This document shows, piece after piece, positions 51,640 through 61,552 of a stretch of 61,552 bases of DNA. The position numbers and the translations under genes are program-made. A model generated the notes under the pieces. It saw only the letters and a list, made by a program, of their open reading frames with translations. It searched no databases and was not told the origin of the DNA. Origin of the DNA: an uncultured Bacteroidales bacterium (GTDB taxonomy: Bacteria; Bacteroidota; Bacteroidia; Bacteroidales; Paludibacteraceae); NCBI GenBank assembly GCA_902766045.1, contig CACXCA010000045.1, positions 1 through 61,552 of the forward strand, written 5' to 3'. The number at the start of each line of letters is the position of its first letter. Position 1 is the first letter of the stretch.

Positions 51640-53466
51640 TTAGTCTATAAAAATTCTGTAATTATATGTCATCGGAGACAAGGCCTTTAACTGACCATAA
51701 ATATCATTCTGTATCTCTGTTTTTTGTTTGTCAGGAATGTTCTTGTTCAACATAATCAGATGAACATCAATTGTACGAAGCAAGCCATTCCCCTCCTCGT
51801 TACCTTTCCATATTCCTTTTTCTATAACGACATCTTTGATGGAATCCGGCAATTCAGAGAAACAGAAATTGCGAATATCATTATTGGTGACAATACGATT
51901 TCGGCTGCTCAGAATATATTTGAATTTTGCAATTCTTGCCTGTTCTGAGAGCGGTTCACTACCACCCACAGTAGAGGTTAATAATATAGGCTCCTCGTAA
52001 TTACCATAGAGGTCTGCAGTGATATTCAAAGCCATACCGATACGCATACCATTCGCCATCGGTCCATAGGAAGTCCAATACTTCACATAGAAATACGATG
52101 TCTTTTGTTGCGGTTCAAGGAATATATAATATGGTTCCTCACGCTTGTCTGTAGAACGATTGGAGACCATATCCATCTTATGTAATAAGTTTTCAATCAA
52201 ATAGACGCTCTCCGAATTATTTCCTATTTCAGAAGAAGAGAAAGCACTTAACTCATCCTGCAATAAGCTCTGGAGACGCGTAAGATACTCTTTTGCACTA
52301 CGTTGGTCAAATGATTCACATCCACCCTTACGTAAGGAGAAATAGAGGTCTGCGGGATTTTCCTTGTATCCATAAGAGTTCCTATAGTTACGTCCTGCAT
52401 CATCGGTCACCTCCACGACATCAAAGAAGAACTCATCATTGGAAAGTGTAAGCGGGATGACACCGAATTCCTTCTTTACCATACTCGTGTTCAGATGCAA
52501 TTCTTTATTTGCAACAGGGAACGTATTGATAGAGATTTGAATATCCGACAAGATAGACGAACTAAACTGAGCAGGGAAATCCACCTCAAACCAAAGAAGA
52601 TCAGTGGTGAACAACTGTTCATCAATCTCATACCCATAAGAAAGAAATTCTTCAGGATATTTAGTGTAATTCGTTTCCTTGACAGGCAAAGACTGACGGA
52701 TGGTAATATAGTTTTCCTTGTAGAAATCCACTATAGTCTCATCAACGCTGCAGTCATTTTTTGTTTCTCTAAAGAAGTTAGGAAGATTTTTCTCCTCCTT
52801 AGCAATCGTTTTATATAATCCTCTTGTTGTCTGAATACGTTCTCCTTGGAATTTACACAAGCAAGAAGAGAGTTGCTGCAAATAGTTGTTTCGACCATCC
52901 ATGTTAGGGAAATCAAAATAGAAAGAAAGATTCTGCAAATCACATACCTTCTCATCCAAGTCAACACCCACGAACAATCTGTTTACATTTTCAGGAATCG
53001 TATTGTTTTTCAGAAGCAATTGTTTATTTTGGTCTGGAAGCACCTCATAGACATCACCTTCCACAATAATTTTCTTCACATTACCCTTTCTTAACGGTGT
53101 ATTACAAACCGGATAGAATGAAAATTTCTGATCAGACTTTCTACCAGCGAAAGGAGAAACAGCAGAGAAGCCATCGAACAAGCTTGTAGAAATCCCTGTA
53201 GTCGTCGGATTTACATGTACGATAGCATGAGCGGGACGCACCACCGTCACAACTTCTGGGAGAAGCACCTCACTCAATCTTTTCATCGCACGCACCTCAA
53301 TATCTGCAATATCATCAGACAGATAGTGCAACTGCATTGACAATGCTTCTATTAAAAGACGGATGAAAGGGTCTAAGTTCTCAACCTTTTTTATATTCCA
53401 ATAATCCAGAGCAGTACGAATCATACGATTCATTATCTCCTCTTTGCTTTCTCTAAAATTATTCAT
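51640..53466 (-). CDS. tssF: T6SS baseplate protein TssF
   Basis: A 608-residue TssF. The N terminus has NMxRTALDYW-like and DPFIRLLIEALSMQLHYLSDDI, the family's entry motif, then LLPEVVTVVRPAHAIVHV. The C terminus ends in a gpJ-like part (LSSRNRIVTNNDIRNFC, KAL-SPMTYNYRIFID). TssF is the large wedge protein of the baseplate. It lies 4 nt downstream of tssE. Confidence 0.9.
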   Translation of the reverse strand: MNNFRESKEEIMNRMIRTALDYWNIKKVENLDPFIRLLIEALSMQLHYLSDDIADIEVRAMKRLSEVLLPEVVTVVRPAHAIVHVNPTTTGISTSLFDGFSAVSPFAGRKSDQKFSFYPVCNTPLRKGNVKKIIVEGDVYEVLPDQNKQLLLKNNTIPENVNRLFVGVDLDEKVCDLQNLSFYFDFPNMDGRNNYLQQLSSCLCKFQGERIQTTRGLYKTIAKEEKNLPNFFRETKNDCSVDETIVDFYKENYITIRQSLPVKETNYTKYPEEFLSYGYEIDEQLFTTDLLWFEVDFPAQFSSSILSDIQISINTFPVANKELHLNTSMVKKEFGVIPLTLSNDEFFFDVVEVTDDAGRNYRNSYGYKENPADLYFSLRKGGCESFDQRSAKEYLTRLQSLLQDELSAFSSSEIGNNSESVYLIENLLHKMDMVSNRSTDKREEPYYIFLEPQQKTSYFYVKYWTSYGPMANGMRIGMALNITADLYGNYEEPILLTSTVGGSEPLSEQARIAKFKYILSSRNRIVTNNDIRNFCFSELPDSIKDVVIEKGIWKGNEEGNGLLRTIDVHLIMLNKNIPDKQKTEIQNDIYGQLKALSPMTYNYRIFID

Positions 53467-53470
53467 TTTA

Positions 53471-53914
53471 TCAATCTTTTGATAGAGGACCTAAGTAAAG
53501 GGTGTAATATAAACTACATTTTGATCCTGCAGAATTTAAAATAGCATCGATATAAATATCGACTTTTTTACGGATACTGACATTCTTTGACAGTACGTTC
53601 TCTTTTATAACATCTTCAACATCCAACCGAAAAGAGCAATTAGAAATACGTTGTTCATATTTAGAAATTGCATCGGAAAGGCACTCTACAAAACGAGTTT
53701 TCCATGCATCCAAAGAAACAATTCTTTCAAAATCCATATCCCATATCCCTGTTCCATAATTTCTATCATAACAATGTTCTCCCGGATAGGTACCAATCAA
53801 CATCTCTATATGTTGATCGATGGATTCTAACTCCGTACACATCTCCGCATACCCTCTATTTTCATCTAAAACAGAAGCAAAATCAAACGGAAGTTTATAA
53901 TAACATTTATTCAT
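53471..53914 (-). CDS. tssE: T6SS baseplate protein TssE (gp25-like)
   Basis: A protein of about 147 residues of the gp25-like lysozyme-related baseplate family: VSLDAWKTRFVECLSDAISKYE, then SCSF-RLDVED and KKVDIYIDAIL. TssE starts sheath polymerisation. The first gene of the core operon, it starts 26 nt after the -7 box (53940-53947). A TTG 5 codons upstream extends the frame; I prefer the ATG at 53914. Confidence 0.82.
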   Translation of the reverse strand: MNKCYYKLPFDFASVLDENRGYAEMCTELESIDQHIEMLIGTYPGEHCYDRNYGTGIWDMDFERIVSLDAWKTRFVECLSDAISKYEQRISNCSFRLDVEDVIKENVLSKNVSIRKKVDIYIDAILNSAGSKCSLYYTLYLGPLSKD

Positions 53915-53939
53915 ATACCATAAAATCAAAAATCATTCG

Positions 53940-53970
53940 CAAATATATAAGTAAATGTTATATTATCAAA
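53940..53970 (-). promoter_or_regulatory. Promoter of the T6SS core operon
   Basis: Minus strand: TTTG (53967-53970), a 19-bp spacer, TATATTTG (53940-53947), a perfect Bacteroides-type promoter. It sits just before tssE and would drive tssE through the Hcp-linked cargo genes. Confidence 0.8.
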
Positions 53971-54070
53971 ATAGGCTAGCAACCCAATTTTAGGTCAACA
54001 TTAACAATTATACATAAAATGTTACACGCCCGGATGCATCAAATAATATCTTCCCCGTATAGAATAAATA

Positions 54071-56947
54071 TTATCTAGAAAGAATAACGGTGCCTTTTTT
54101 CTTTTCATCTCCCATCATCAGCACATATACATACGTTCCCGCAGGAAGAAATTCATCATTCTTTTTACCATCCCAACCATTGGTTGAATGACAGATCAAT
54201 CCGCCATACACATTGTAAATATACACCTCGTATCCTGGCATGAAGATATCATTTTTACCATTGAGATTGTATGGAGTGAAAAGTGTTGGCACACCGTTTA
54301 AACTGATTGGAATAATAGTGTCCGTTTCGGTTTCTGATATCAACTCACATGCGCCCATGCAAGTAAGTTCATTTCTTTTTTCTCCTCGTTGATCCGTCAC
54401 TACAGATGTCTCTGACAATGGGAAAAGAATTGTTGTTCCATCCGAAAGAGAGTCTGTCAACGGTGCAATCGTAGGCGTGAATCCTCCATTTTTTCTACTA
54501 CAAATCCATTCGCCGTCAGTATTGTCCAATAATAGATTATACTGATCATCATCAAGTAGCACATCCTTTTTGGAAATAAAGACATATTGCTCGTTCTCTT
54601 TAGAATAAGCATTATAGGATGATGTAATGTTAGAATATTCTGCTAGTTTAATATTTCCTTTAAATATATTCCCCACAAAAGAATAAACACCCTTTACCAA
54701 TGAGATATTATACAACGCCAGAAGGGTATTATTAACAAACTGAGCAGCAAAAACTTTCTCCGAATTTCCTGCAAAAATATCAAAGGAATTTACTACAAAC
54801 GTGCTATTTTTTACATTTAAATTCTCTTGTAAGGAATAAAAGCTTATCAAAGGGGTGACAAATGTCGAGTTTTCTATCTTGATATTTTTACTTGAAAATT
54901 GGGAATTTGCCATATATAATGAGCAATCTTTAATAGAGAGGTCACCATTCGTAGTGTAAATACCTGCAGCTCCATAATCAAATGAACATTTTTCAACCGA
55001 CAATAATGAGTTTGTGTACAGACTTAACAAAGACTGTGTTCCACTCTTGTCTCCCGAACAATAACGGAAATGGATACCATATATTTTTATCTCACCCTTT
55101 TCCATTGGGCTCAAAAGAAAAAGACGAATCACATCATCATATCTATTCGGACATGTATCACTCGTATTATTGTTCAACCAATCGCCACTAAATGTAGTAA
55201 TATATGTTGATGGATCAGTAGGCAAAGAAGGATATGCAGACGAATAGCCACCTATCAACGTGACATTATGTACTGAATAGAACGAATGTTCCGTCCTATC
55301 TTCTGAAAATCCACCCAATGTATCATAAACTGGTCTGTACACTCCCTCTGCAATATGGAAGGTTACATCGTCTCTATTCAACTTCAAAAGAGCATACGCA
55401 AAAGAGCTATCATTCATTGCATTATCCCATGATCTACCAGACTTGTCGCCTTCACCATTCTGTTTTACATAATAAACTTTTTGTGCAGGGTCTGGCAACA
55501 CATAAATCGGATGCTTAAGGATCAAACTATCCTTTCCACGAACACTTTTTATCGTTTCCCTTACCACATTATAACCGACAGGATAAGATTTCCCAGTGAT
55601 TGGATACACATCACATGCCAGTATTGTATCAGGAAGCACCTGTCTGTCAACAGGAACGGTCTCTGTTGCATCCAACTCATAAGCGCCAACACATGTCTTT
55701 TGGCTTCTTTTCATATATCGTTGGTCGGACGTAACTGTCGTCTCAGAAAGCGAGAAACGAAGACTTTTTCCCATACTCAACACATCTGTTTTCAAAGCCA
55801 ACGTCGGAGTATAACCTCCATTATCCTTTAGCTCAGTAGATAAGAACGAAGAGCATGAAGTTACCTTAGTATTAGTCGCATCAGAGACAATAGAATTATT
55901 ACTAATATAATTTGTACAGAACACATTATAAGAAGGTTGAACCATCTTCCCATAGCTCTCTCCTTCTAAATTAATCGTAGGAGCAGAAATGATATTACCC
56001 GTCAACTTAGTCATACACCAGAATGTTACAGAACCCTTATCAATAAGAACAGTGTTATTATTAAAATTATATTTAGTATGAGTAGAATCGGTTTTACTAC
56101 CTATTACCAAATCTGAAACATTTTTAAATGTACAATTATCAACATTAATAGTTCTATCTTGCAAATCAGTTGCACCCATAAAATAGGTGCTATTAGAATA
56201 AAGAGAGGTGCTTTTCTCATTCTCAAATGTAGAGGATGTTATATTGATATCACCAATCGACCATAAAAAGGATCTGTTATTATATCTGAAAATACAATTG
56301 GTAAAGTTGGTCTCACTTCTTTCTACCAAAACTGGATTATGGCAACCCTCAAAAACACAATTATACACATCTACAACAGAAAATTTAATAGAACAAATTG
56401 CATTTGTATCATAGTAGCCTTTTGTCGCTGTACCACTAAATTTCAAGCCATATAAATACACTCTTCCTGAAACCTGCGAAATTGCCAAACATCCCTTCAA
56501 ATCATCCTCTCTATAATTCTCCAAATCATCTATTTTATTATCCCCATTCACATCCGACGTAAACAAAGTAATGTTTTCCTTCGGATTACTCACATCTTTC
56601 TCGGTTGGATTCTTTGGATATCCTCCAATAATGTTCACAGATTTTTTAATCTGATACACAAGCAAATCTGAATCTGTTACCTCTTTATAAGCAGAATTAA
56701 GAACTGGCACATACGTTCCCGCAGCCAAATGAAATGTTGCACCTTCTCGAGCATGGCCTAACATATAGGAAAACTCCTTGTTGCCCATTGCTTTATCCCA
56801 CGAAGAACCATCACCAGTTCCATTCACCTTGACATAATAATCATCCAATTCCGTATTAAGTTTTTCAAAATCGATTGCCATCAACGAAAAACCAAACATC
56901 AAAAACGATATAGTCAAAAGGGCTTTTCTACTTATTGTTTTATTCAT
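54071..56947 (-). CDS. Beta-helix surface protein with T9SS type-B sorting domain
   Basis: A 958-residue exported protein. The signal peptide (ALLTISFLMFGFSLMA) is followed by two modules of about 400 residues, each starting YYVKxNGxGDxS-SWDxAM (about 37 and 478), then short repeated strands of a right-handed parallel beta-helix (VDVYNCVFEGC, INVDNCTFKNVSD, IENSTFVTP). The last 85 residues (VPTLFTPYNLNGKNDIFMPG, YIYNVYGGLI, NGWDGK, AGTYVYVLMM) match the gliding-motility-associated (CHU_C) domain that sends proteins out through T9SS. It is probably attached to the cell surface. It lies downstream of a similar, larger gene. Confidence 0.85.
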   Translation of the reverse strand: MNKTISRKALLTISFLMFGFSLMAIDFEKLNTELDDYYVKVNGTGDGSSWDKAMGNKEFSYMLGHAREGATFHLAAGTYVPVLNSAYKEVTDSDLLVYQIKKSVNIIGGYPKNPTEKDVSNPKENITLFTSDVNGDNKIDDLENYREDDLKGCLAISQVSGRVYLYGLKFSGTATKGYYDTNAICSIKFSVVDVYNCVFEGCHNPVLVERSETNFTNCIFRYNNRSFLWSIGDINITSSTFENEKSTSLYSNSTYFMGATDLQDRTINVDNCTFKNVSDLVIGSKTDSTHTKYNFNNNTVLIDKGSVTFWCMTKLTGNIISAPTINLEGESYGKMVQPSYNVFCTNYISNNSIVSDATNTKVTSCSSFLSTELKDNGGYTPTLALKTDVLSMGKSLRFSLSETTVTSDQRYMKRSQKTCVGAYELDATETVPVDRQVLPDTILACDVYPITGKSYPVGYNVVRETIKSVRGKDSLILKHPIYVLPDPAQKVYYVKQNGEGDKSGRSWDNAMNDSSFAYALLKLNRDDVTFHIAEGVYRPVYDTLGGFSEDRTEHSFYSVHNVTLIGGYSSAYPSLPTDPSTYITTFSGDWLNNNTSDTCPNRYDDVIRLFLLSPMEKGEIKIYGIHFRYCSGDKSGTQSLLSLYTNSLLSVEKCSFDYGAAGIYTTNGDLSIKDCSLYMANSQFSSKNIKIENSTFVTPLISFYSLQENLNVKNSTFVVNSFDIFAGNSEKVFAAQFVNNTLLALYNISLVKGVYSFVGNIFKGNIKLAEYSNITSSYNAYSKENEQYVFISKKDVLLDDDQYNLLLDNTDGEWICSRKNGGFTPTIAPLTDSLSDGTTILFPLSETSVVTDQRGEKRNELTCMGACELISETETDTIIPISLNGVPTLFTPYNLNGKNDIFMPGYEVYIYNVYGGLICHSTNGWDGKKNDEFLPAGTYVYVLMMGDEKKKGTVILSR

Positions 56948-57009
56948 AATTGTTCTTTTTATAACAAATTCATCCTTTGAGATACTTAAGATTGATTATA
57001 GCCTACGGA

Positions 57010-60000
57010 TTACTGTGCAACTGTTACGGTACCCTTCTTCTGTTCACCATCAACAATCAACACATAAATGTACGTATCTGGCATTACTAATCCATCCTTA
57101 TATCTACCATCCCATCCATTAGATGAGTGAGTGATCAACTCACCATATACATTATAGATATACACCTCATATCCTGGCATAAAGATATCGTTCTTGCCGT
57201 TTGCATTATATGGAGTGAACATCGTTGGAATATCAAATGGGATGACAACTAACTTAGAAATAATATAGTCGTAACATCCACCTTGATTCATCACCGAATC
57301 TTCCAACTCATAGGTTCCAGCTGTAGGATATACTACATTATTATAAGTCAAACCAGACATTATTGTATCGATACGTCCTGTCAAGATAGTCTCTGAGACA
57401 CATTCGATCTCACAAGCTCCCATACAAGTCTGCTCCTTACGTTCTATTCCACGTTGATCCTTTGCTACCATTGTATCGCTAAGTGGGAAACGGATACTTG
57501 TACCATCAGGCAATTTATCATTTGTAAGAAGTATTGTTGGTGTAAATCCTCCATTGTCACTTGATTGATCACCATTATCCTCTAACAAACCGAGAATAGT
57601 CTCTTCGTCAGCCTTTATATCTGTTTTGGTTCCTTCAAATTCTTCATTTGATGTTGAGATAAGGTTATAAGAAGAGGTAACTTCACCTGCACCAATCTTA
57701 AAGATTTCACCCGTTACAATATTACCTACAAACTTAACATTCTTACTCATCACACTCAGATCATTCAATATCGTGTTATTAACCATAACACCGTCTGCAT
57801 CTGAATTGAAGGAAATCGTTCCTGAAGATAAGAATGTACAGTTGTTCACATTGAATGGACATGAAAGCATCAACGAAGTAGCTCCATTATTTTCAAATGT
57901 TGAACGAGTTACGGTAAGGTCTGTTTTGTTTTCATCGGCCAATACATAAACTGCACGATCATAATTATTATAGAAATAGCAGTCTTTAATTTCTGTAGAG
58001 CAATTGGATATGAACAAACCATCAGAAACAGCTGTGATTGTACATTCACTTATCGTACAATTCGCCTTACCTTTACCTGCTTTCGAAATAGATACTGCAA
58101 GAGATCCCTCTTTGGTTGACTGACACGTATGAGAGAATGTAATACCCTTGATTTCTATATCACCAGCACTTTCCGTATTTATCTTCAACAAGTAGCTAGC
58201 ATCATTCTTGCGGAAGTCAGCATACATATCATCCATGTTGAATGTTGTCGGATTATCATGACCCAAGTCTCCACTAAACACTGTAGGATGATTCTTTGGA
58301 TCTCTTTTCTTTTCTGTTCCTTTCGCATCGGCAGGGAATCCACCATACAAACTTACGATCTGTTCTGTGTAGAATCGTCTAGTAGTTGAGTCCTTAGGAT
58401 TCTTTCCATACTCATCATAAATAGGTTGATACTCACCCTCTGCTATATAGAACTTCGTTCCGTTTGGCACCAATGGCAAGATAAACGCAAAGTCAGCTCC
58501 ATTGATTGCTTCATTCCAATTGTTTCCTGCACCTGTTCCATCAACCTTCACGTAGTACTCTTTTACAGAAGGATCTGGAAGTACAACAAGTGTATAGTTG
58601 ATAATTTGGTCGCAACCGTTCTCATCTTGTATTGTGTCAGTAACATCCTTATAAACACCAGCTCTCTTATAGACATTTGACAAGAATGTCTTACCTGCGA
58701 TGATTGTGTCTGTCTTATATGTTTCTCTTGAAACACAGCCCAATTCATAAGCACCCATACAAGTTGGTTCGAAACGAGCCACACCACGTTGATCTTCCGT
58801 CACATTAGTTACTGAAAGTGGGTGACGAATGCTTCTTCCATCTGAAAGACTATCAGCTTTCAACGCTATCGTTGGTGTGAAACCTCCATTATCACTAGTC
58901 TTTGTTCCTTTCTTCGCGAACAGACCTAAAATAAGATCCTCATCAGCCTTCACATCTGTTTCGCTGATTGTCAAATCTTCATTCATAGCTGAATAAAGGT
59001 TATATGAAGAAGTGATTGTCTCTCCTTCATTTGGAATAGCTGTCATCTTACCGCTTACAATGTTACCTACAAAAGTAACTTTTGGACTTGCGATACTAAC
59101 ATCACCCAATATCGTATTATTTGTCATGATACCACTTGAATTTGCAGAAATCCAAATAGATCCAGAAGCCAAGAACGTACAATTGTTTACATTGAATGAA
59201 CCAGAAATCGTCGACGAACCACTCTGCTCAAACGTTGAACGTGTTACGATGATGTCTGATTTATCATCATTCATCAATGTAAGGGCCTGTGAATAGTTAT
59301 TCTTGAAATAACAATCTTTCACCTCTGCTGTACAATTTATGATTGACAATGCAGCATTACCTTGTGAGAACGTACATTCACTGATTGTACAATTCACCTC
59401 ATCCTTTGTATTGCTGTAAATTGAAACGATAAGAGTACCTTCTTTTGTTGACTGATATACATTTTCAAAAGATATACCTTTTATTTCAATATCACCTGCG
59501 GTCATTGGAGAGAGATACAATAGATGACTGACATCATTCTTGCGGAAATCAGCATAATCATTTTCCACACTGAACTCTGACGGATTATCATGACCTAAGT
59601 CACCACTAAACACCGTACGATATTTCTTAGGATCATTTGTCATATCTGTTCCCGTTGCTGAAGAAGGGAAACCTCCATATAGACTTACAAGTTTTTCCGT
59701 GTAGAAACGTTTACTATGTGCTTCTTTTTCTGAAGGGATCTTTCCGTCCATATCATATATAGGTTGATATTCACCTTCAGCGATGTAGAACTTCGTACCG
59801 TCGGATACTCTTGGTAATACGAATGCGAATGTCTCCACATCCATTGCATCATCCCAGTTACTTCCATCGCCTTCACCCTTCTCTTTCACGAAGTACTCCT
59901 TCAATGAAGGATTTGGTACTACAACAAGCGTATAGTTCGTAACTATCGTGCATCCATTTATATCTTGGATTGTATCCATGATGTTTTCATAGACACCTGC

Positions 60001-61552
60001 CTTTTTATATACTTTCGACAAGAATGAATCACCTGCTATAATTGTATCCGAGATACTTCTTTCTCTCAAGACACAACCCATTTCAACAGCACCCATACAG
60101 GTTGGTTCCAAACGGGTTACGCCTCGTTGGTCTTCCGTCACCGTTGTCTCTTCCAATGGAACACGGATGCTTCTACCATCTGAAAGCGTATCTGACAACA
60201 ATGCTATCGTTGGAGTGAAGCCTCCGTTATCACTTGTATTCTCACCTTTCTGATCCAACACGTCGAGAATAAGTTCTGCTGCTGCTTTCACGTCCGTCTT
60301 ATCAATTGAAATTCCTTCATTGGCATCCGAGATCAAGTTATACGAAGATGTGAACTTGTCATCATTTCTGATAACTCCATTCAAAATATTTCCGACAAAC
60401 TTAACATCTGAACCAGACACATGGACATCACCCAATATCGTATTATTGGCGAAGAGTCCATCCTCATCTGACGTTATACTTGTAGATGATTTAAACGTAC
60501 AATTGGAAACATTGAACGGACACCAAGTATCTAGAGAGCCATCATCAAACGTCGAACGAGTCATTGTAAGACTAGATTTTCCATCTATATTGAGTGCAGA
60601 AGCATCAATATCATTGAAATAGCAGTCCGAAATTTCAGTCTGACAGTTTTCTATTTCCAATCCATAGCTTCCCTGACTGATTACACATTCACTTAACTTA
60701 CAGTTTACTTCACCTTCTCCATAATTTAAAATATGAATCATTACGGATCCTAGTTTAGGTGGCTGATATGTGTAAGAGAATGTAATACCTTTTATTTCTA
60801 TGTCTCCTGCAGTTCCCGTTGAAATAAGCAACAAGAAGCGAGTATCATTCTTGCGGAAATCTGCATACTGATTCTCCTCACTATATGTTAACGGATTGTC
60901 ATGCTCTAAGTCTCCACTAAATAATGTAACGTATTTTTTGGGATCACTATTCTTTTCTGTACCTGTTGCAGTACGAGGGAATCCGCCATACAAGTTTACT
61001 AATTTACCCGTACCGAACTTCTTTTCGGTTGCATCGTCTGGGTCATTTCCATTTCCGTCAGAAACTGGCTGATATTCTCCCTCAGCGATGTAGAAATTCG
61101 TTCCATCAGGAACATTTTGAAGCATGAAGTCGAATGTTTTGACACCCATTGCATGATCCCAGTCACTACCATCACCCTCTCCGTTTTCTTTCACATAGTA
61201 TTCTTTTACAGAAGGATTTGGTTTCACCACTAATTTGTGAGTAACGATCAGTTCACAACCGTTAGCATCTTCTGTTGTATCTACGATACCTTCATAGATA
61301 CCTGCCTTGTTATATTCTTTTGTCAAGAATGTTTCACCTGCTATAATGGTATCTGTTACACTTGTTTCTCTTGAAACACAACCCATTTCAACTGCACCCA
61401 TGCTGGTTGGGTCTAAACGTTTCACACCACGTTGGTCTTCTGTCACCGTTGTCTCTGCCAATGGAAGACGAATCTCTCTACCATCTGAAAGTGTATCTGA
61501 CAACAATGCTATCGTTGATGTGAAGCCTCCGTTATCTTTTGGCTTCGTACCA
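57010..61552 (-). CDS. Repetitive beta-helix surface protein with T9SS type-B sorting domain (partial)
   Basis: At least 1513 residues; the 5' end lies beyond the window, since the frame stays open to 61551. Three complete modules begin near 61200, 59890 and 58555, spaced about 1.31-1.34 kb. Each starts KEYxVKxxGxGxGxxW and ends in TSDNGGFTPTIA, LSDGRSIR, DQRGVxRxEPTCMGA. Each also carries beta-helix strands (ISECTFSQGNAALSIINCT). A C-terminal CHU_C/T9SS sorting domain closes the protein (PTMFTPYNANGKNDIFMPG, NGWDGR, DTYIYVLIV). It is clearly related to the 958-aa neighbour and may be an adhesin; the function is inferred from architecture. Confidence 0.85.
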   Translation of the reverse strand, partial: GTKPKDNGGFTSTIALLSDTLSDGREIRLPLAETTVTEDQRGVKRLDPTSMGAVEMGCVSRETSVTDTIIAGETFLTKEYNKAGIYEGIVDTTEDANGCELIVTHKLVVKPNPSVKEYYVKENGEGDGSDWDHAMGVKTFDFMLQNVPDGTNFYIAEGEYQPVSDGNGNDPDDATEKKFGTGKLVNLYGGFPRTATGTEKNSDPKKYVTLFSGDLEHDNPLTYSEENQYADFRKNDTRFLLLISTGTAGDIEIKGITFSYTYQPPKLGSVMIHILNYGEGEVNCKLSECVISQGSYGLEIENCQTEISDCYFNDIDASALNIDGKSSLTMTRSTFDDGSLDTWCPFNVSNCTFKSSTSITSDEDGLFANNTILGDVHVSGSDVKFVGNILNGVIRNDDKFTSSYNLISDANEGISIDKTDVKAAAELILDVLDQKGENTSDNGGFTPTIALLSDTLSDGRSIRVPLEETTVTEDQRGVTRLEPTCMGAVEMGCVLRERSISDTIIAGDSFLSKVYKKAGVYENIMDTIQDINGCTIVTNYTLVVVPNPSLKEYFVKEKGEGDGSNWDDAMDVETFAFVLPRVSDGTKFYIAEGEYQPIYDMDGKIPSEKEAHSKRFYTEKLVSLYGGFPSSATGTDMTNDPKKYRTVFSGDLGHDNPSEFSVENDYADFRKNDVSHLLYLSPMTAGDIEIKGISFENVYQSTKEGTLIVSIYSNTKDEVNCTISECTFSQGNAALSIINCTAEVKDCYFKNNYSQALTLMNDDKSDIIVTRSTFEQSGSSTISGSFNVNNCTFLASGSIWISANSSGIMTNNTILGDVSIASPKVTFVGNIVSGKMTAIPNEGETITSSYNLYSAMNEDLTISETDVKADEDLILGLFAKKGTKTSDNGGFTPTIALKADSLSDGRSIRHPLSVTNVTEDQRGVARFEPTCMGAYELGCVSRETYKTDTIIAGKTFLSNVYKRAGVYKDVTDTIQDENGCDQIINYTLVVLPDPSVKEYYVKVDGTGAGNNWNEAINGADFAFILPLVPNGTKFYIAEGEYQPIYDEYGKNPKDSTTRRFYTEQIVSLYGGFPADAKGTEKKRDPKNHPTVFSGDLGHDNPTTFNMDDMYADFRKNDASYLLKINTESAGDIEIKGITFSHTCQSTKEGSLAVSISKAGKGKANCTISECTITAVSDGLFISNCSTEIKDCYFYNNYDRAVYVLADENKTDLTVTRSTFENNGATSLMLSCPFNVNNCTFLSSGTISFNSDADGVMVNNTILNDLSVMSKNVKFVGNIVTGEIFKIGAGEVTSSYNLISTSNEEFEGTKTDIKADEETILGLLEDNGDQSSDNGGFTPTILLTNDKLPDGTSIRFPLSDTMVAKDQRGIERKEQTCMGACEIECVSETILTGRIDTIMSGLTYNNVVYPTAGTYELEDSVMNQGGCYDYIISKLVVIPFDIPTMFTPYNANGKNDIFMPGYEVYIYNVYGELITHSSNGWDGRYKDGLVMPDTYIYVLIVDGEQKKGTVTVAQ

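Noticed and set aside
36731-53914. The cluster as a phage tail or extracellular contractile injection system
   Set aside because: ClpV, TssK, Hcp of TssD type and TssN/O/P/Q/R are present, while tape-measure, portal and capsid genes are absent, so it is T6SS subtype iii.
57010-61506. TTG at 61506 as the start of the large surface protein
   Set aside because: The frame continues upstream with module sequence (NGGFTSTIA) to the window edge, so the true start is outside.

Overview
The window comes from a member of the Bacteroidota, most likely order Bacteroidales; a Prevotella-like lineage is a guess. Four things support this: promoters of the Bacteroides type (TTTG, 19-20 bp spacer, TAnnTTTG); a T6SS of the Bacteroidetes-only subtype iii (TssN/O/P/Q/R with small Hcp proteins, no TssJ/L/M); T9SS type-B C-terminal sorting domains on large surface proteins; and an rpsU-xerC-hpf-tRNA-Thr-tRNA-Tyr cluster. 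The DNA is AT-rich throughout.

Left part (1-13.7 kb), housekeeping. On the minus strand: rpsU, xerC, hpf, then tRNA-Thr and tRNA-Tyr. On the plus strand: a Xaa-Pro aminopeptidase, a TlpA-like thioredoxin protein, a gamma-carbonic anhydrase, a Cys-motif/TonB-C-like lipoprotein, an AsmA-like/GT51 transglycosylase and nnr. A FISUMP-type lipoprotein converges on nnr. The aromatic operon pheA-(DAHP synthase/chorismate mutase) follows, behind two consecutive leader-peptide attenuators, each with a run of eight to nine Phe/Tyr codons.

Middle part (13.7-36.7 kb), T6SS cargo islands on the minus strand, separated by REP-like palindromic repeats. Island 1 is vgrG1, an unknown 281-aa gene (possible adaptor), a 1893-aa PAAR-like effector with a GH19-like lysozyme/chitinase domain and a C-terminal LAS/M15-type peptidase motif, and a lipoprotein (likely immunity). 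The effector gene carries two G9 homopolymers, which suggests phase variation. Island 2 follows tssC: vgrG2, a lipoprotein, and a 1493-aa PAAR effector with a HET-C-like region. Between the islands lie a paralogue of that lipoprotein followed by a 21-codon remnant of a PAAR effector, a YD-repeat membrane protein, and a REP-associated transposase (RAYT) flanked by two 254-bp direct repeats that resemble part of the RAYT gene itself.

Core T6SS (36.7-54 kb), all minus strand. A near-perfect promoter at 53940-53970 precedes tssE-F-N-K-G-O-Q-P-R-clpV, two divergent hcp paralogues, and a candidate pore-forming cargo with a membrane partner. After a probable terminator, hcp1-tssB-tssC continue into vgrG2 and its cargo. 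The genes together build the contractile machine (TssB/C sheath, Hcp tube, VgrG/PAAR spike, TssE/F/G/K baseplate, ClpV recycling, TssN/O/P/Q/R envelope complex) and supply at least three candidate effector/immunity sets.

Right end (54-61.5 kb): two large beta-helix-type surface proteins with CHU_C-type sorting domains. The second has about 1.3-kb internal repeats and runs off the window edge.
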